Positions 16,496-26,118 are shown, counted from the first letter of the stretch. The stretch: 32,055 nucleotides of DNA from Candidatus Woesearchaeota archaeon (GCA_016185955.1 JACPMQ010000006.1:1-32055), one strand, 5' to 3'. The notes: generated by a model not told the origin, from the sequence alone. Program-made: numbers and translations.

Positions 16496-18361
16496 TCAAT
16501 AATTCATCAGAATTTCCACATCTTTGCCAAAAATATTTTTAAGGTTTTCAAAAACAGCTTCCTTAATAAATATCTTAGGAGGTATTTCAACTTTAATTAG
16601 GGCTTTTTCAAGCTCTTCAAGAGAGCTTTTTTCTATGTTTCCCAAGCTGCCATCCTCTTTTATTTTAGCCTTGCTTATTTCCTTTTCCTCGTGGTCTATG
16701 TCATGTATAATAAAAGCTGTTTCTCCCAATAGCATAACTTCTCCGTATCTGTTGCCATGCTTTACCCTTATTTTAGCCCTTTCAAGATCTCTGCCCCGCT
16801 TCCTTTGCAAATATTCCACTAAGAACTTAATGAATTCATTCGAATCCTTTTTTACTTTTTCAATTTCAAATTTAGTAAGCTTTTTTTCATCATAGTCTTT
16901 TTTTGCCTTTGTTATTTCATTTAAGATTCTTAGGAATTTTACAGGCATTTTTCCTTCGCTTACAAGCTTGTCTTCAAAAACATTTATTATTCCTTCATCG
17001 CTTGTTTTCTCTATGCCCTCTAATCTCAAAACATCCCTTATTATGGTAATAACTGTTTCATAGATTCTTACCATATCTTCCTCTTCCTTTATTTTTTCTA
17101 TTTGTGTAAACAGCCTTTTGATTCTCTTGAGGTATTTGTCGCTTTCATTCAGCAATTCATCAATTTCCTTTCCGGTCATCTCTTTTTTTTCTCCATGCTC
17201 AATTGCTTTTCTTACTTCCACTACCTTCTCAAGAGTGTCCACATATTTATCTTCCAACAGCTTTTCTTTTTGCACAAATACTTCCCTCATTAATGCAGCA
17301 GTTTCCTTTGGCGCAGGCGGTGGAATTCCATGCAGCATTAAGGCTGCCTGGCTTGGAGTTAAAATCGCATAGTAAATATCTTCCATGCCTATGTCCTTAA
17401 GCTTTAGCTCCACTCTTTTCAGCATTTGCTCGCCGGAACCCATAAACATGTCTATGGCTTCTGCGCTTGGCTTTATTTTTCCCATTTTCAAAAGCTGCTT
17501 CCAAGCCATAAAAATTCCCCTGTCATAGAATGGAACACCATCCCTAAGCAAAGTAAAAATTATCGGATTTGCTTCTCTGAGGCTGTCCCAAAAATCTGTA
17601 AGGATGTAAACTTGTATGTTAAGCTTGTTTTTTATTCCCGTTAATTCGCCAGCTTCTATGCCTATGCCTATTATTATGGCTCTTAGCTTATCCTTTAATT
17701 CTGCCCTTGTCATCTTTTTAACATCGGTATCATCAATTACTATCCACACATCAATATCAGAAGTTGGGGTTGCGCGTCCCTGCACTAAAGAACCTGCAAG
17801 AACATAGCTCACAATATACTTTTCAAATTTTTTAATAATCATGCTTTTGTGGACTTCTGCAATTTTTATTGCAGCAAGCATGCCCCTGTCAAAAATACTC
17901 GCGGATAAAGCTATCAATTGCAATAAATCATATTTGGAGTCATAACAGTTTTGCCAAAGCTCTGACAATATTATTATCTGGGGCGTTAAGTTCTTGTCAA
18001 TTTCCTGCGCAGAAGTGTTTATTATCGCTGTAAGCTTGTCCTTTAACTCCAGCTTTGACATCTTTCTGCTGTCAGAATCATCAACTAAAACAAGCACATT
18101 TATCTTTTCCTTGTCCTCCGGCTTTTGCTCTTCGGGCTTTTGCGGAGGCAACAATGCTATTCCAACGATATACTTATCAAACTTTTCAAGAATATTTTTT
18201 TGAAATTTCTCAAGCTTTGTTTTTATTGCTGCCAGCTTTTCCTGCACATCCTTGGGAAGCTTGCCCAAAACTGCCTTTTCATCTGCAGGAGCGTTATCTG
18301 CATTAGTTTTCTCTTCCGGCTTTTTATTGTTATCCTCATATTTCTTGGGTTTTTTGCTCAT
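16496..18361 (-). CDS. Nucleotidyltransferase protein with duplicated NT domain (first copy degenerate) and HEPN-like helical region
   Basis: 621 aa; active-type VLAGSLVQGRATPTSDIDVWIVIDDTD, degenerate INVLVLVDDSDSRKMSKLELKDKLTAII, and RKAIEH (RX4H-like). Confidence 0.7.
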   Translation of the reverse strand: MSKKPKKYEDNNKKPEEKTNADNAPADEKAVLGKLPKDVQEKLAAIKTKLEKFQKNILEKFDKYIVGIALLPPQKPEEQKPEDKEKINVLVLVDDSDSRKMSKLELKDKLTAIINTSAQEIDKNLTPQIIILSELWQNCYDSKYDLLQLIALSASIFDRGMLAAIKIAEVHKSMIIKKFEKYIVSYVLAGSLVQGRATPTSDIDVWIVIDDTDVKKMTRAELKDKLRAIIIGIGIEAGELTGIKNKLNIQVYILTDFWDSLREANPIIFTLLRDGVPFYDRGIFMAWKQLLKMGKIKPSAEAIDMFMGSGEQMLKRVELKLKDIGMEDIYYAILTPSQAALMLHGIPPPAPKETAALMREVFVQKEKLLEDKYVDTLEKVVEVRKAIEHGEKKEMTGKEIDELLNESDKYLKRIKRLFTQIEKIKEEEDMVRIYETVITIIRDVLRLEGIEKTSDEGIINVFEDKLVSEGKMPVKFLRILNEITKAKKDYDEKKLTKFEIEKVKKDSNEFIKFLVEYLQRKRGRDLERAKIRVKHGNRYGEVMLLGETAFIIHDIDHEEKEISKAKIKEDGSLGNIEKSSLEELEKALIKVEIPPKIFIKEAVFENLKNIFGKDVEILMNY

Positions 18362-18417
18362 CTCTAAAACTTTTCTTTGATTATTTATAAAGGTTTTGAT
18401 GGCTCAAAACAAAATTT

Positions 18418-19476
18418 CTAACCATACATATTATCAAATTCCTTGCTAAACTTTGAAGCTATAATCTTGTCGTAAATAATAAGAAAGTTCTCATCATTCT
18501 TATTAAACCCCGACAAAGTAAAATTTGGGCTTCCTGTTATCACAATTTTATCGTCTATGACAATAAACTTATGGTGCATGCTGTATTTGTTGCTGTCAGT
18601 TTTTATTTTTAGTCCAAAATCCTTTGCTCTTTGGTATTGGGAGCCCATGACATTTTTTTGCCTGTTTTCTGTCAAAATGGTTACATTAATCCCTCTTGAA
18701 TCCGCTTTGATTAGCTCGTCTGATATGGCTTCATGTGTAAAAGTAAAAGAAGCTACCCTTACAGATTCCTTGGCATTTCTTATTAAATCAAAAATCCTAT
18801 GCAAAGCCTCGGCATTTTTGTCTGGAGATGGCTCTGAACTGCAATCTTCCGGGCAAAAATAATTTTCCAGCGCAATTTTATCTGAGATTATTTTTTTGTA
18901 TTTTGTCTTTTTTCCGGAAGAGTATACTCCATTCCATAATTCTGTGAACTCATCTTCATAATTGCTCGCAATCAATCCGGATTTTACTGTTATAATGTTA
19001 TTATTGTTGAGATTGGCTTCCTTGATGGTTGGATTAAAACTTCCTGTCAATACTTTGCTGCTGTCAACAATGCAAAACTTATTGTGCATATACTGCTTTG
19101 AATTTGCAGTTTTTACGCCATTTCCCTTTATTTGCCCGTTATAGTTATTGCTGTCTATAACAATCTTGACGTCTAAAGTATGGCTCTTTTTCGCAAAAAT
19201 GCCTATTAAATTTTCCTGCTCAAGCTCAAAAAAAGCGCAATGCACAGAATAATTTGCATTGCTGATGAAATCCTCAATTATCTTGCTGCAATCCTCATTT
19301 GGACAAAAATATGCTCCTATGATTATTCCCTTTTCATAGTTTTTTTCATAGTTGTTTTCATAGTTTTCAACATGGTTGACATTAACAGCATTGCCGGTTA
19401 ATTTGCCGCAACCGCTAATTAAAAGGGCTAAAGTGCAGAAAATCATGATAAAATAACATAATTTAGCCATAATCAA
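18418..19476 (-). CDS. Phospholipase D-like (HKD) family protein, probable lipoprotein
   Basis: Two HKD-like motifs (MHNKFCIVDSSKVLTGSFN; MHHKFIVIDDKIVITGSPNFT) and signal/lipobox ALLISGC. Confidence 0.82.
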   Translation of the reverse strand: MIMAKLCYFIMIFCTLALLISGCGKLTGNAVNVNHVENYENNYEKNYEKGIIIGAYFCPNEDCSKIIEDFISNANYSVHCAFFELEQENLIGIFAKKSHTLDVKIVIDSNNYNGQIKGNGVKTANSKQYMHNKFCIVDSSKVLTGSFNPTIKEANLNNNNIITVKSGLIASNYEDEFTELWNGVYSSGKKTKYKKIISDKIALENYFCPEDCSSEPSPDKNAEALHRIFDLIRNAKESVRVASFTFTHEAISDELIKADSRGINVTILTENRQKNVMGSQYQRAKDFGLKIKTDSNKYSMHHKFIVIDDKIVITGSPNFTLSGFNKNDENFLIIYDKIIASKFSKEFDNMYG

Positions 19477-19521
19477 ACGAAAAATTTAAATATAAGTACT
19501 ATCTCTTAGTAATAATAGGAT

Positions 19522-19553
19522 TAGACTATCGTTAAGTAATTAACGATAATCTA
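19522..19553. other. Inverted repeat upstream of the PLD-like gene
   Basis: TAGACTATCGTTA (19522-19534) and TAACGATAATCTA (19541-19553), one mismatch. Confidence 0.55.
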
Positions 19554-19565
19554 TCACCTCTTTTT

Positions 19566-19598
19566 CCCTGGCGATGCCTAGTGCATTGCTAGGGTTTT
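19566..19598 (+). other. Hairpin that pairs better on the + strand
   Basis: CCCTGGCGATGC-CTAGT-GCATTGCTAGGG, 12-bp stem including two G-U pairs when read as + RNA, followed by TTTT. Confidence 0.5.
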
Positions 19599-19614
19599 AT
19601 AATACTAAGATAAA

Positions 19615-21399
19615 TTAAAGCCGTTTAGACCTCTTTTTACCGCGCTTTGAAATTTCTGCGGCAATAAAACCGATTGATATGCCGATAATAAACACTACCC
19701 ATAATTTAACATCAATTTTAGTAAAAATTTGTTTCTCATCCTTAAAGTATATATCCAAATTGCTTAATTCAAGGGCATATTCAGCGTATAACAACGCTGA
19801 AAATTGGTCTGAATCTTTAAGTGAAGTTGCATATTCAAAATAGCTGTACCCTAAAATAGGAAAAATTCCTTTTTCTATTTGCTCAACAAGGTTTCTCTCA
19901 ACAACATCAAGCTTTTGCTTTATCAAAATGTGGACATTTTCATTTTTAATGCCTAAAAGGCTTAATATAGCATCAACATTTGCCTTTGCCTTGCTCGCCC
20001 TAAAAAGGCAAAGCTCATAATTACTATCGTTTAAATCCTTATAAGCGTAATTCAGCTCTTTTCTTGTGCTTGCAAGATTTTGAGGCAAATAAAGCTGCAC
20101 ATACTGCAAGCGCTCTTCTACTTCAGAAAGCTTACTCTTGCACGCATTTCTTATTACCCCTCCATTAAAATCAAATTTTTTTCCCTCGCTGCCAAAAAAA
20201 GTGAACCATGAATATGCCGAGTTTAATCTTTCGATTGCATAAGCCAGATTACGCAGGCTTTCATTTTTATTATTCCAGTTATCATTTAAATTATTTAAAG
20301 GCACAATCACAATGTCAAGAAAGTCAGAAGCTTCTGTTAGCCTTTCCTTTACAATCATATAAGTTTCAATATCTGTTATTGTTTTTACATCAAGATTTTC
20401 AAGATTCTCAGTAAAATTTTTTATTTCCTCTCTTAAAGCATTAACTTTTTTTATTGCTTCTTCTTTTGTCAAATTTTGCTGCAATAACAGCAAGTAATTA
20501 AATTCCACATTGGCTCCGAAACAGTAGCTTGCAGACGAATAATACATATTATTGTTAAAGGAATCTTTGCCAATATTTGACAAGTTTATAGCATTTTCAA
20601 AAACTGATTTGGTTTTATTGTTTTTAGCAGCAGAAATCTCTTGCTTAAGTTTAGTGCTTCGTGAGCATAGCTGCACAGCAAGCATTTTCATCGTATCAAC
20701 ATAATCCTGGCTAATAGTAATGTTTGCCTTTTTTTCCCTGAATCTTTTTCCTGTAAACTCAAATATTGCGTCGTCAAGTGCAGGCACTTCTTTAACATCC
20801 AAATTGTATTTTGCCCTAAGCTCATTTAAGTCAGTGCTTTCATTTGTGCCTGTGTTTATGCTTGTATTCTTCCCATAGCTTTTGTTAATTGTTGTAAGCT
20901 CTCCAACCGGGATTAAAACTTTTTTTAATCCTGCTTTGCTGGCAGCCTCTATTTTTGCATTTAAAGCGCCTACAGGCCCTATTAAGCCGCCGGAGTTAAT
21001 GGTGCCTGTTATTGCTGTATTCTCGTCAAATTCCACATTTTTAATCAGTGAGAATGTAAGCACAGAAATTGCAGCTCCTGCAGAAGGTCCTGCTATAATT
21101 GAGGAATCAGCAGTGATTGTGTAAAAAAAATCATATTTATCACAATCTGCATCTGCAAAATCACATGCTATTTCCTTCGCAAACCTTGTAGAGACTTGTG
21201 TATCTACCTTGGTAAGAGGGAATGTCTCTAAAAAAACGCGGCCTGAGCCTTGCTTTACTTCAAGATAAAGCTCAGCAATTCCTCCTTTGTAGCCCTCTTC
21301 TGTTTCAGCAACTGCAAGAAGCTTCATATGCCCTTGTTTAGCATACACTATAGGGATTAATAGCAATAACCCAATAATCAAAAAAACAAATTTTTTCAT
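19615..21399 (-). CDS. Secreted/membrane-anchored Lon-like (S16) Ser-Lys protease
   Basis: Signal peptide, Ser site IAGPSAGAAISVLTFSLI, GTINSGGLIGPVGALNAKIEAASKAGLKKVLIP (catalytic Lys), C-terminal TM helix with basic tail. Confidence 0.82.
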   Translation of the reverse strand: MKKFVFLIIGLLLLIPIVYAKQGHMKLLAVAETEEGYKGGIAELYLEVKQGSGRVFLETFPLTKVDTQVSTRFAKEIACDFADADCDKYDFFYTITADSSIIAGPSAGAAISVLTFSLIKNVEFDENTAITGTINSGGLIGPVGALNAKIEAASKAGLKKVLIPVGELTTINKSYGKNTSINTGTNESTDLNELRAKYNLDVKEVPALDDAIFEFTGKRFREKKANITISQDYVDTMKMLAVQLCSRSTKLKQEISAAKNNKTKSVFENAINLSNIGKDSFNNNMYYSSASYCFGANVEFNYLLLLQQNLTKEEAIKKVNALREEIKNFTENLENLDVKTITDIETYMIVKERLTEASDFLDIVIVPLNNLNDNWNNKNESLRNLAYAIERLNSAYSWFTFFGSEGKKFDFNGGVIRNACKSKLSEVEERLQYVQLYLPQNLASTRKELNYAYKDLNDSNYELCLFRASKAKANVDAILSLLGIKNENVHILIKQKLDVVERNLVEQIEKGIFPILGYSYFEYATSLKDSDQFSALLYAEYALELSNLDIYFKDEKQIFTKIDVKLWVVFIIGISIGFIAAEISKRGKKRSKRL

Positions 21400-21448
21400 T
21401 TAACACCCCTATTAATAGAAAAAAGTGCAAGTTTAAAAAGGATTTTAT

Positions 21449-22069
21449 CTAAGCCTTGAGTCTTTTGTAGCCAAGCCATAGTAAAATAAATAAAACTATT
21501 CCTAAGATTATAAATCTTCCGTAGTCAGGCAAATCAGTCCAATATCTTATTGTCCCATAGATTATTGTTAAAATCGCGCCTCCCATTAATCCAGAGCTTA
21601 CGCTTGCTAATCTTAATGCAAACCCGATAATTAGAGCTATTATTCCAATTCCTGTCGCTACAATAAACACATTTCTGTTGTACTTTTCCCTTGCATTTTC
21701 AAATTCCTTCCTGCAATAAGAATACAAGTCACAGTAGCCTGCTTCTTCCATCTCCTTTTTTGTTTGGCATTTAAAAGTGATGTTTTGCCCGATTTCATTA
21801 ATTTTAACGCATAAATATTCGTTATTTATTGCCACTTTGTCTTCTACTAAAGCTGGCTTTTCAAATGGGTGTACTTTTTCAATATTGCTTGTCCACTTGC
21901 CCTTATTTGCTTCACAAACTTCTTTTGTTTTGATATTCACAAATCCCTTTTCCTCGCAGAAATTTTCATATTTAGGCTCTTTATAGAAAGATGCTATGCC
22001 AAATCCTACAAAAAATACAAATACTATTGAGATTGCAATTGCTAATAACACTTGCTTGAATCTTGACAT
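21449..22069 (-). CDS. Integral membrane protein (hypothetical)
   Basis: 206 aa with an N-terminal hydrophobic segment and at least three C-terminal hydrophobic segments; no family recognised. Confidence 0.6.
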   Translation of the reverse strand: MSRFKQVLLAIAISIVFVFFVGFGIASFYKEPKYENFCEEKGFVNIKTKEVCEANKGKWTSNIEKVHPFEKPALVEDKVAINNEYLCVKINEIGQNITFKCQTKKEMEEAGYCDLYSYCRKEFENAREKYNRNVFIVATGIGIIALIIGFALRLASVSSGLMGGAILTIIYGTIRYWTDLPDYGRFIILGIVLFILLWLGYKRLKA

Positions 22070-22197
22070 AAAAAAATAGATAGTGCAGTAATTTAAATAA
22101 TTATCTTTTTTCTATCGCTATTCGCGAGAATTTCGCAACAACCCTCTGTTCGTGGTAAATACTAACACCTCTTATTCTAAATATATATAGAACATTA

Positions 22198-22346
22198 AAG
22201 TGGCTGCTCCAAAATAAGGGGCGGTGGGCGGGCAGAAGAATGCTAATTGTGCTATCAAAATGGCGTGTATCTGTAAGATATTTTTATTATAAAAAAGAAT
22301 CAAGATGCGCCATTTTGCCTGTAGCGCGGCTCTGGAGCAGCCACTT
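22198..22346. repeat. Nested inverted-repeat element (14-bp outer arms, 10-bp inner arms)
   Basis: AAGTGGCTGCTCCA (22198-22211)/TGGAGCAGCCACTT (22333-22346); CAAAATGGCG (22256-22265)/CGCCATTTTG (22308-22317). Confidence 0.75.
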
Positions 22347-22371
22347 ATATTGTTAGCAGTTACAAAAAATC

Positions 22372-22670
22372 GTATCTGCTAACATAGATTTGTCCGAGAA
22401 GCAGGGTTTTTGCGAAAGTCTAATCCGTGCTTGTGCGGAGCCTTAACTTACCTCTCAGCTTCGCAACATTTCATGTTGCTCAGGTCGTTTATCACAATCT
22501 TAAGAAATTTTCTGAATTGGCAATTACAGCGGAGAACACAAATAATTTATTAAAATAGTTTGTGTTCTCTAGCATAGTGGCGCAATAATTATTGTTCCAT
22601 TATTTAGTTGCGCCACTATACGCACAAGCACTTAATTCGCAAAAACCCTTTATGTGGTGTTAGCAGTTAC
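22372..22670 (+). repeat. TIR element copy C, with 92-bp nested hairpin insert
   Basis: GTATCTGCTAACA (22372-22384) and TGTTAGCAGTTAC (22658-22670). Core matches copy E reverse complement except for an insert at about 22528-22619. Confidence 0.85.
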
Positions 22671-22680
22671 CATCAAACCA

Positions 22681-22724
22681 AAAATATAAATATCTCTTGT
22701 ATTAATGAGCAAAATATAAAGGAG
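22681..22724 (+). promoter_or_regulatory. Putative TATA box and ribosome-binding site for ppsA
   Basis: AAAATATAAATATC near 22681 and AAAGGAG near 22717, upstream of the ATG at 22733. Confidence 0.4.
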
Positions 22725-22732
22725 TTATTTCA

Positions 22733-25150
22733 ATGAACAACAAAAAAGAGTTTATTATTTGGTTTAAGGATTTAACAATAGAAGATGTGCCTCTTGTCGG
22801 AGGAAAAAACGCTTCTTTAGGCGAAATGTACCGCAATCTTACAAAAAAGGGCGTTAGTGTTCCGAATGGGTTTGCTGTTACTGCTTATGCTTATAGATAT
22901 TTGCTAAAACAAGCAAAGGTCGAGAAACAAATAAGAGAAATTCTTTCAGATTTGGATACGCATGATATGCATAATCTTTCTGAGAGGGGCAGAAAGGTAA
23001 GGGAAATTATTTTAGAAGCAGAAATCCCAAAAGAATTGAAAAATGCTATAATTGGCTCTTATCATAAATTGTGCAAAGAAGATGGGCACGACATAGATGT
23101 AGCTGTGAGAAGCAGCGCAACGGCAGAAGACTTGCCTGATGCAAGCTTTGCAGGGCAGCAGGAAACTTACCTTAATATAAAAGGAGAGCATGCCTTGCTT
23201 GAGGCATGCAAAAAATGCTTCGCTTCTTTATTTACAAACAGAGCTATTTCTTATAGGGTTGATAAGGGCTTTGACCACTTTCAGATTGCCTTAAGCATTG
23301 GAATCCAAAAAATGGTAAGAAGCGATCTTGCAAGCTCCGGCGTAATGTTTTCTATAGATACTGAAACAGGCTTTAAGGATGCAGTTCTTGTTACAGGAGC
23401 TTATGGCTTAGGGGAAAATATTGTAAGGGGAACAGTAAATCCCGACCAGTTTTATGTATTTAAGCCAACACTAAAAAAAGGATTTAAGCCGATAATAAGC
23501 AAAAAGCTCGGGGCAAAACAGATAAAGATGATTTATGACAATTCCGGGGAAAAGCATACAACAAGGAATGTGGAAGTCTCTGAAGCTTACAGGAATAAGT
23601 TCTGCATAAATGACTTGGAAATATTGAAATTAGCGGAATGGGCTGTCATAATTGAGGAGCATTATTCAAAAAAAGCAAATAAGTTCAAGCCAATGGACAT
23701 AGAATGGGCTAAAGACGGCAAAACAGGAAAGCTGTTTATTGTTCAAGCAAGGCCAGAGACAGTCCAAAGCCAGAAAGATGTAAATATACTTGAAGAGTAT
23801 GTGCTAAAGGAAAAAGGCAATGTACTTATTACAGGCTTAAGCATTGGAAGCAAAATTGGCCAGGGAAAAGCGCATGTAATCAGGAATGTTAAGGATATTA
23901 GCGAGTTTAAACAAAATGAAGTTTTAGTGACAGAAATGACTGATCCTGATTGGGAGCCTGTGATGAAATCTGCTTCTGCAATTGTTACTAATAGGGGTGG
24001 AAAAACCTGCCATGCAGCTATCATAGCAAGAGAGCTTGGCATACCATGCGTAGTTGGCACGGGCTTTGGAACTGAAAAGATAAAAAATAATGGGAATGTT
24101 ACTGTAAGCTGCGCTGAAGGAAGCCAAGGCTATGTGTATGAGGGATTATTGAAATATAATATCAAAAAAACTGATTTAAAGAAACTAAAAAAGCCAAAAA
24201 CAAAAATAATGATGAATGTAGGCAATCCTGAGCAGGCTTTTGAATTGAGCTTTATTCCAAATGAGGGCATAGGGCTTGCGAGGCAAGAATTTATTATAAG
24301 CTCCTACATCAAAGTGCATCCATTGGCATTGCTTCATTTTGACAGCATACATGAGCATAGCATAAAAAATGATATTTTACATGTGCTAAAGGGGTATAAA
24401 AATGACAAGGCAAAATTTTTCATAGATAAGCTAGCAGAAGGCGCTGCTACTATTGCAGCTGCTTTTTATCCGAAAGATGTTATTATAAGGCTTTCAGATT
24501 TTAAAAGCAATGAATATGCTAACTTAATAGGCGGAAAATTATTTGAGCCTGTTGAAGACAATCCAATGCTCGGATGGAGAGGCGCATCACGCTATTATTC
24601 TGAAAAATACAATGAAGCTTTTGCTTTGGAATGCAAGGCTTTGAAGAAAGTCAGAGACATTATGGGATTGACAAACATAAAGATAATGGTTCCTTTCTGC
24701 AGGACTGTTGAGGAAGGAAAAAAGGTAATAAATGAAATGGAAAAGCACGGCTTAAAGCAGGGAAAAAATAATCTTGAGGTATATGTTATGTGCGAAATAC
24801 CCTCAAATGTTGTTTTGGCAGACGAATTCGCAAAAATATTTGACGGGTTTAGCATAGGAACAAACGACTTAACGCAGCTTACCCTTGGCTTAGACAGGGA
24901 TTCTGAGTTAGTATCACATATTTATGATGAAAACAACGAGGCTGTGAGAAGATTAGTTGCACAAGTTATAAAAATAGCTAAGAAGAATAAGAGGAAGATA
25001 GGCATTTGCGGTGATGCTCCTTCTTCAAGCCACGAATTTGCGAGATTTCTGGTAGAATGCGGCATTGACTCTATGTCATTAACACCGGATGCAGTAATAA
25101 AAACAATACTCATAGTTAATGAAGAAGAAAAAAAACTTAGAGGCCATTGA
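22733..25150 (+). CDS. ppsA: Phosphoenolpyruvate synthase
   Basis: 805 aa; VPLVGGKNASLGEM, TNRGGKTCHAAIIARELGIPCVVG (phospho-His), GFSIGTNDLTQLTLGLDRDS. Confidence 0.95.
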   Translation: MNNKKEFIIWFKDLTIEDVPLVGGKNASLGEMYRNLTKKGVSVPNGFAVTAYAYRYLLKQAKVEKQIREILSDLDTHDMHNLSERGRKVREIILEAEIPKELKNAIIGSYHKLCKEDGHDIDVAVRSSATAEDLPDASFAGQQETYLNIKGEHALLEACKKCFASLFTNRAISYRVDKGFDHFQIALSIGIQKMVRSDLASSGVMFSIDTETGFKDAVLVTGAYGLGENIVRGTVNPDQFYVFKPTLKKGFKPIISKKLGAKQIKMIYDNSGEKHTTRNVEVSEAYRNKFCINDLEILKLAEWAVIIEEHYSKKANKFKPMDIEWAKDGKTGKLFIVQARPETVQSQKDVNILEEYVLKEKGNVLITGLSIGSKIGQGKAHVIRNVKDISEFKQNEVLVTEMTDPDWEPVMKSASAIVTNRGGKTCHAAIIARELGIPCVVGTGFGTEKIKNNGNVTVSCAEGSQGYVYEGLLKYNIKKTDLKKLKKPKTKIMMNVGNPEQAFELSFIPNEGIGLARQEFIISSYIKVHPLALLHFDSIHEHSIKNDILHVLKGYKNDKAKFFIDKLAEGAATIAAAFYPKDVIIRLSDFKSNEYANLIGGKLFEPVEDNPMLGWRGASRYYSEKYNEAFALECKALKKVRDIMGLTNIKIMVPFCRTVEEGKKVINEMEKHGLKQGKNNLEVYVMCEIPSNVVLADEFAKIFDGFSIGTNDLTQLTLGLDRDSELVSHIYDENNEAVRRLVAQVIKIAKKNKRKIGICGDAPSSSHEFARFLVECGIDSMSLTPDAVIKTILIVNEEEKKLRGH

Positions 25151-25163
25151 GAAGATATACCTA

Positions 25164-26099
25164 TTATTTCTCCAAAACCAAAATTTTTCTTGTCAAATTC
25201 CCGTGCACATAGCTTTCAAACTCGCTCTTTAATTTCAATTTTGATTTTTTTAGCAATTTTTTGTAGTTTACATAACTGGGAAATATTATCACTGCCCTTT
25301 TTATCAAAATCAATTCCAATTTTTTTATAACATCAAAATAAAATTTTTCAATATATTTTTTTAATAATTTTTTGTTTGATTTTGTAATCCTTACTTTGCC
25401 CATTATTGCAGCGTTTAAGCCATAGGGAAGATCAGAAACAATAAATTTGTATTTCCTGTCAATGCTGAAAAAATCCTTTACTTCCAATTCATAATTTTTT
25501 ATTTTGTAATGCCTTAAATTAACCATTGATTTCCAAATCATTTTTTTGTTTATGTCAAAGCCTATCGCCTTTAAGCTTATAAGCCCTGCTTCTATTAAAA
25601 TGCCTCCGGAGCCGCAGAAAGGGTCAAGTATAAGCTCGTTTTTTCCGGCTTTGGTTAAGTTAACCATTGCCCTTGCGAGCCTTGGATTGACTTTAGGCTT
25701 TTTTACATTTTTCCAGATATATGACGCAATATTGCTTTCTGAAAAAATTTCCTTGAATGCATTTTTGCCGTTGCTTTTTTTATTATTAAAATCTGAAAAT
25801 TCCGGAAATAATTTTTTAATCCTGACGCAAAAGCTGCCCTTGTAAACAGAATTCCAGTTAAAATTTTCCATGCATTTTAAAAAATTTTTATAGTCTGACT
25901 CAAAAAGCAGAAGAGATATGGAATTTGTGTATGCCAATCTTTTTGCAGCTTCATTGATGCTTATTCTTTCATTTTTTTTAGATGTGCATAAAACAAGCAC
26001 ATTTTCAATTAATTCACAGGATTTTGAATTTATGAGAGACAAAACTTCTTCCTTCGCAAGCGCAAGGTCATTTTTCAACAAGACAAAGATATATTTCAT
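25164..26099 (-). CDS. TrmG10-like tRNA (guanine-N2)-methyltransferase
   Basis: N-terminal THUMP-like region, then NPRLARAMVNLTKAGKNELILDPFCGSGGILIEAGLIS and SDLPYG. Start placed at MKYIFVLLKND (ORF track 26132 runs into the repeat). Confidence 0.8.
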   Translation of the reverse strand: MKYIFVLLKNDLALAKEEVLSLINSKSCELIENVLVLCTSKKNERISINEAAKRLAYTNSISLLLFESDYKNFLKCMENFNWNSVYKGSFCVRIKKLFPEFSDFNNKKSNGKNAFKEIFSESNIASYIWKNVKKPKVNPRLARAMVNLTKAGKNELILDPFCGSGGILIEAGLISLKAIGFDINKKMIWKSMVNLRHYKIKNYELEVKDFFSIDRKYKFIVSDLPYGLNAAIMGKVRITKSNKKLLKKYIEKFYFDVIKKLELILIKRAVIIFPSYVNYKKLLKKSKLKLKSEFESYVHGNLTRKILVLEK

Positions 26100-26118
26100 G
26101 TTTAATGGCTTTAACTCC

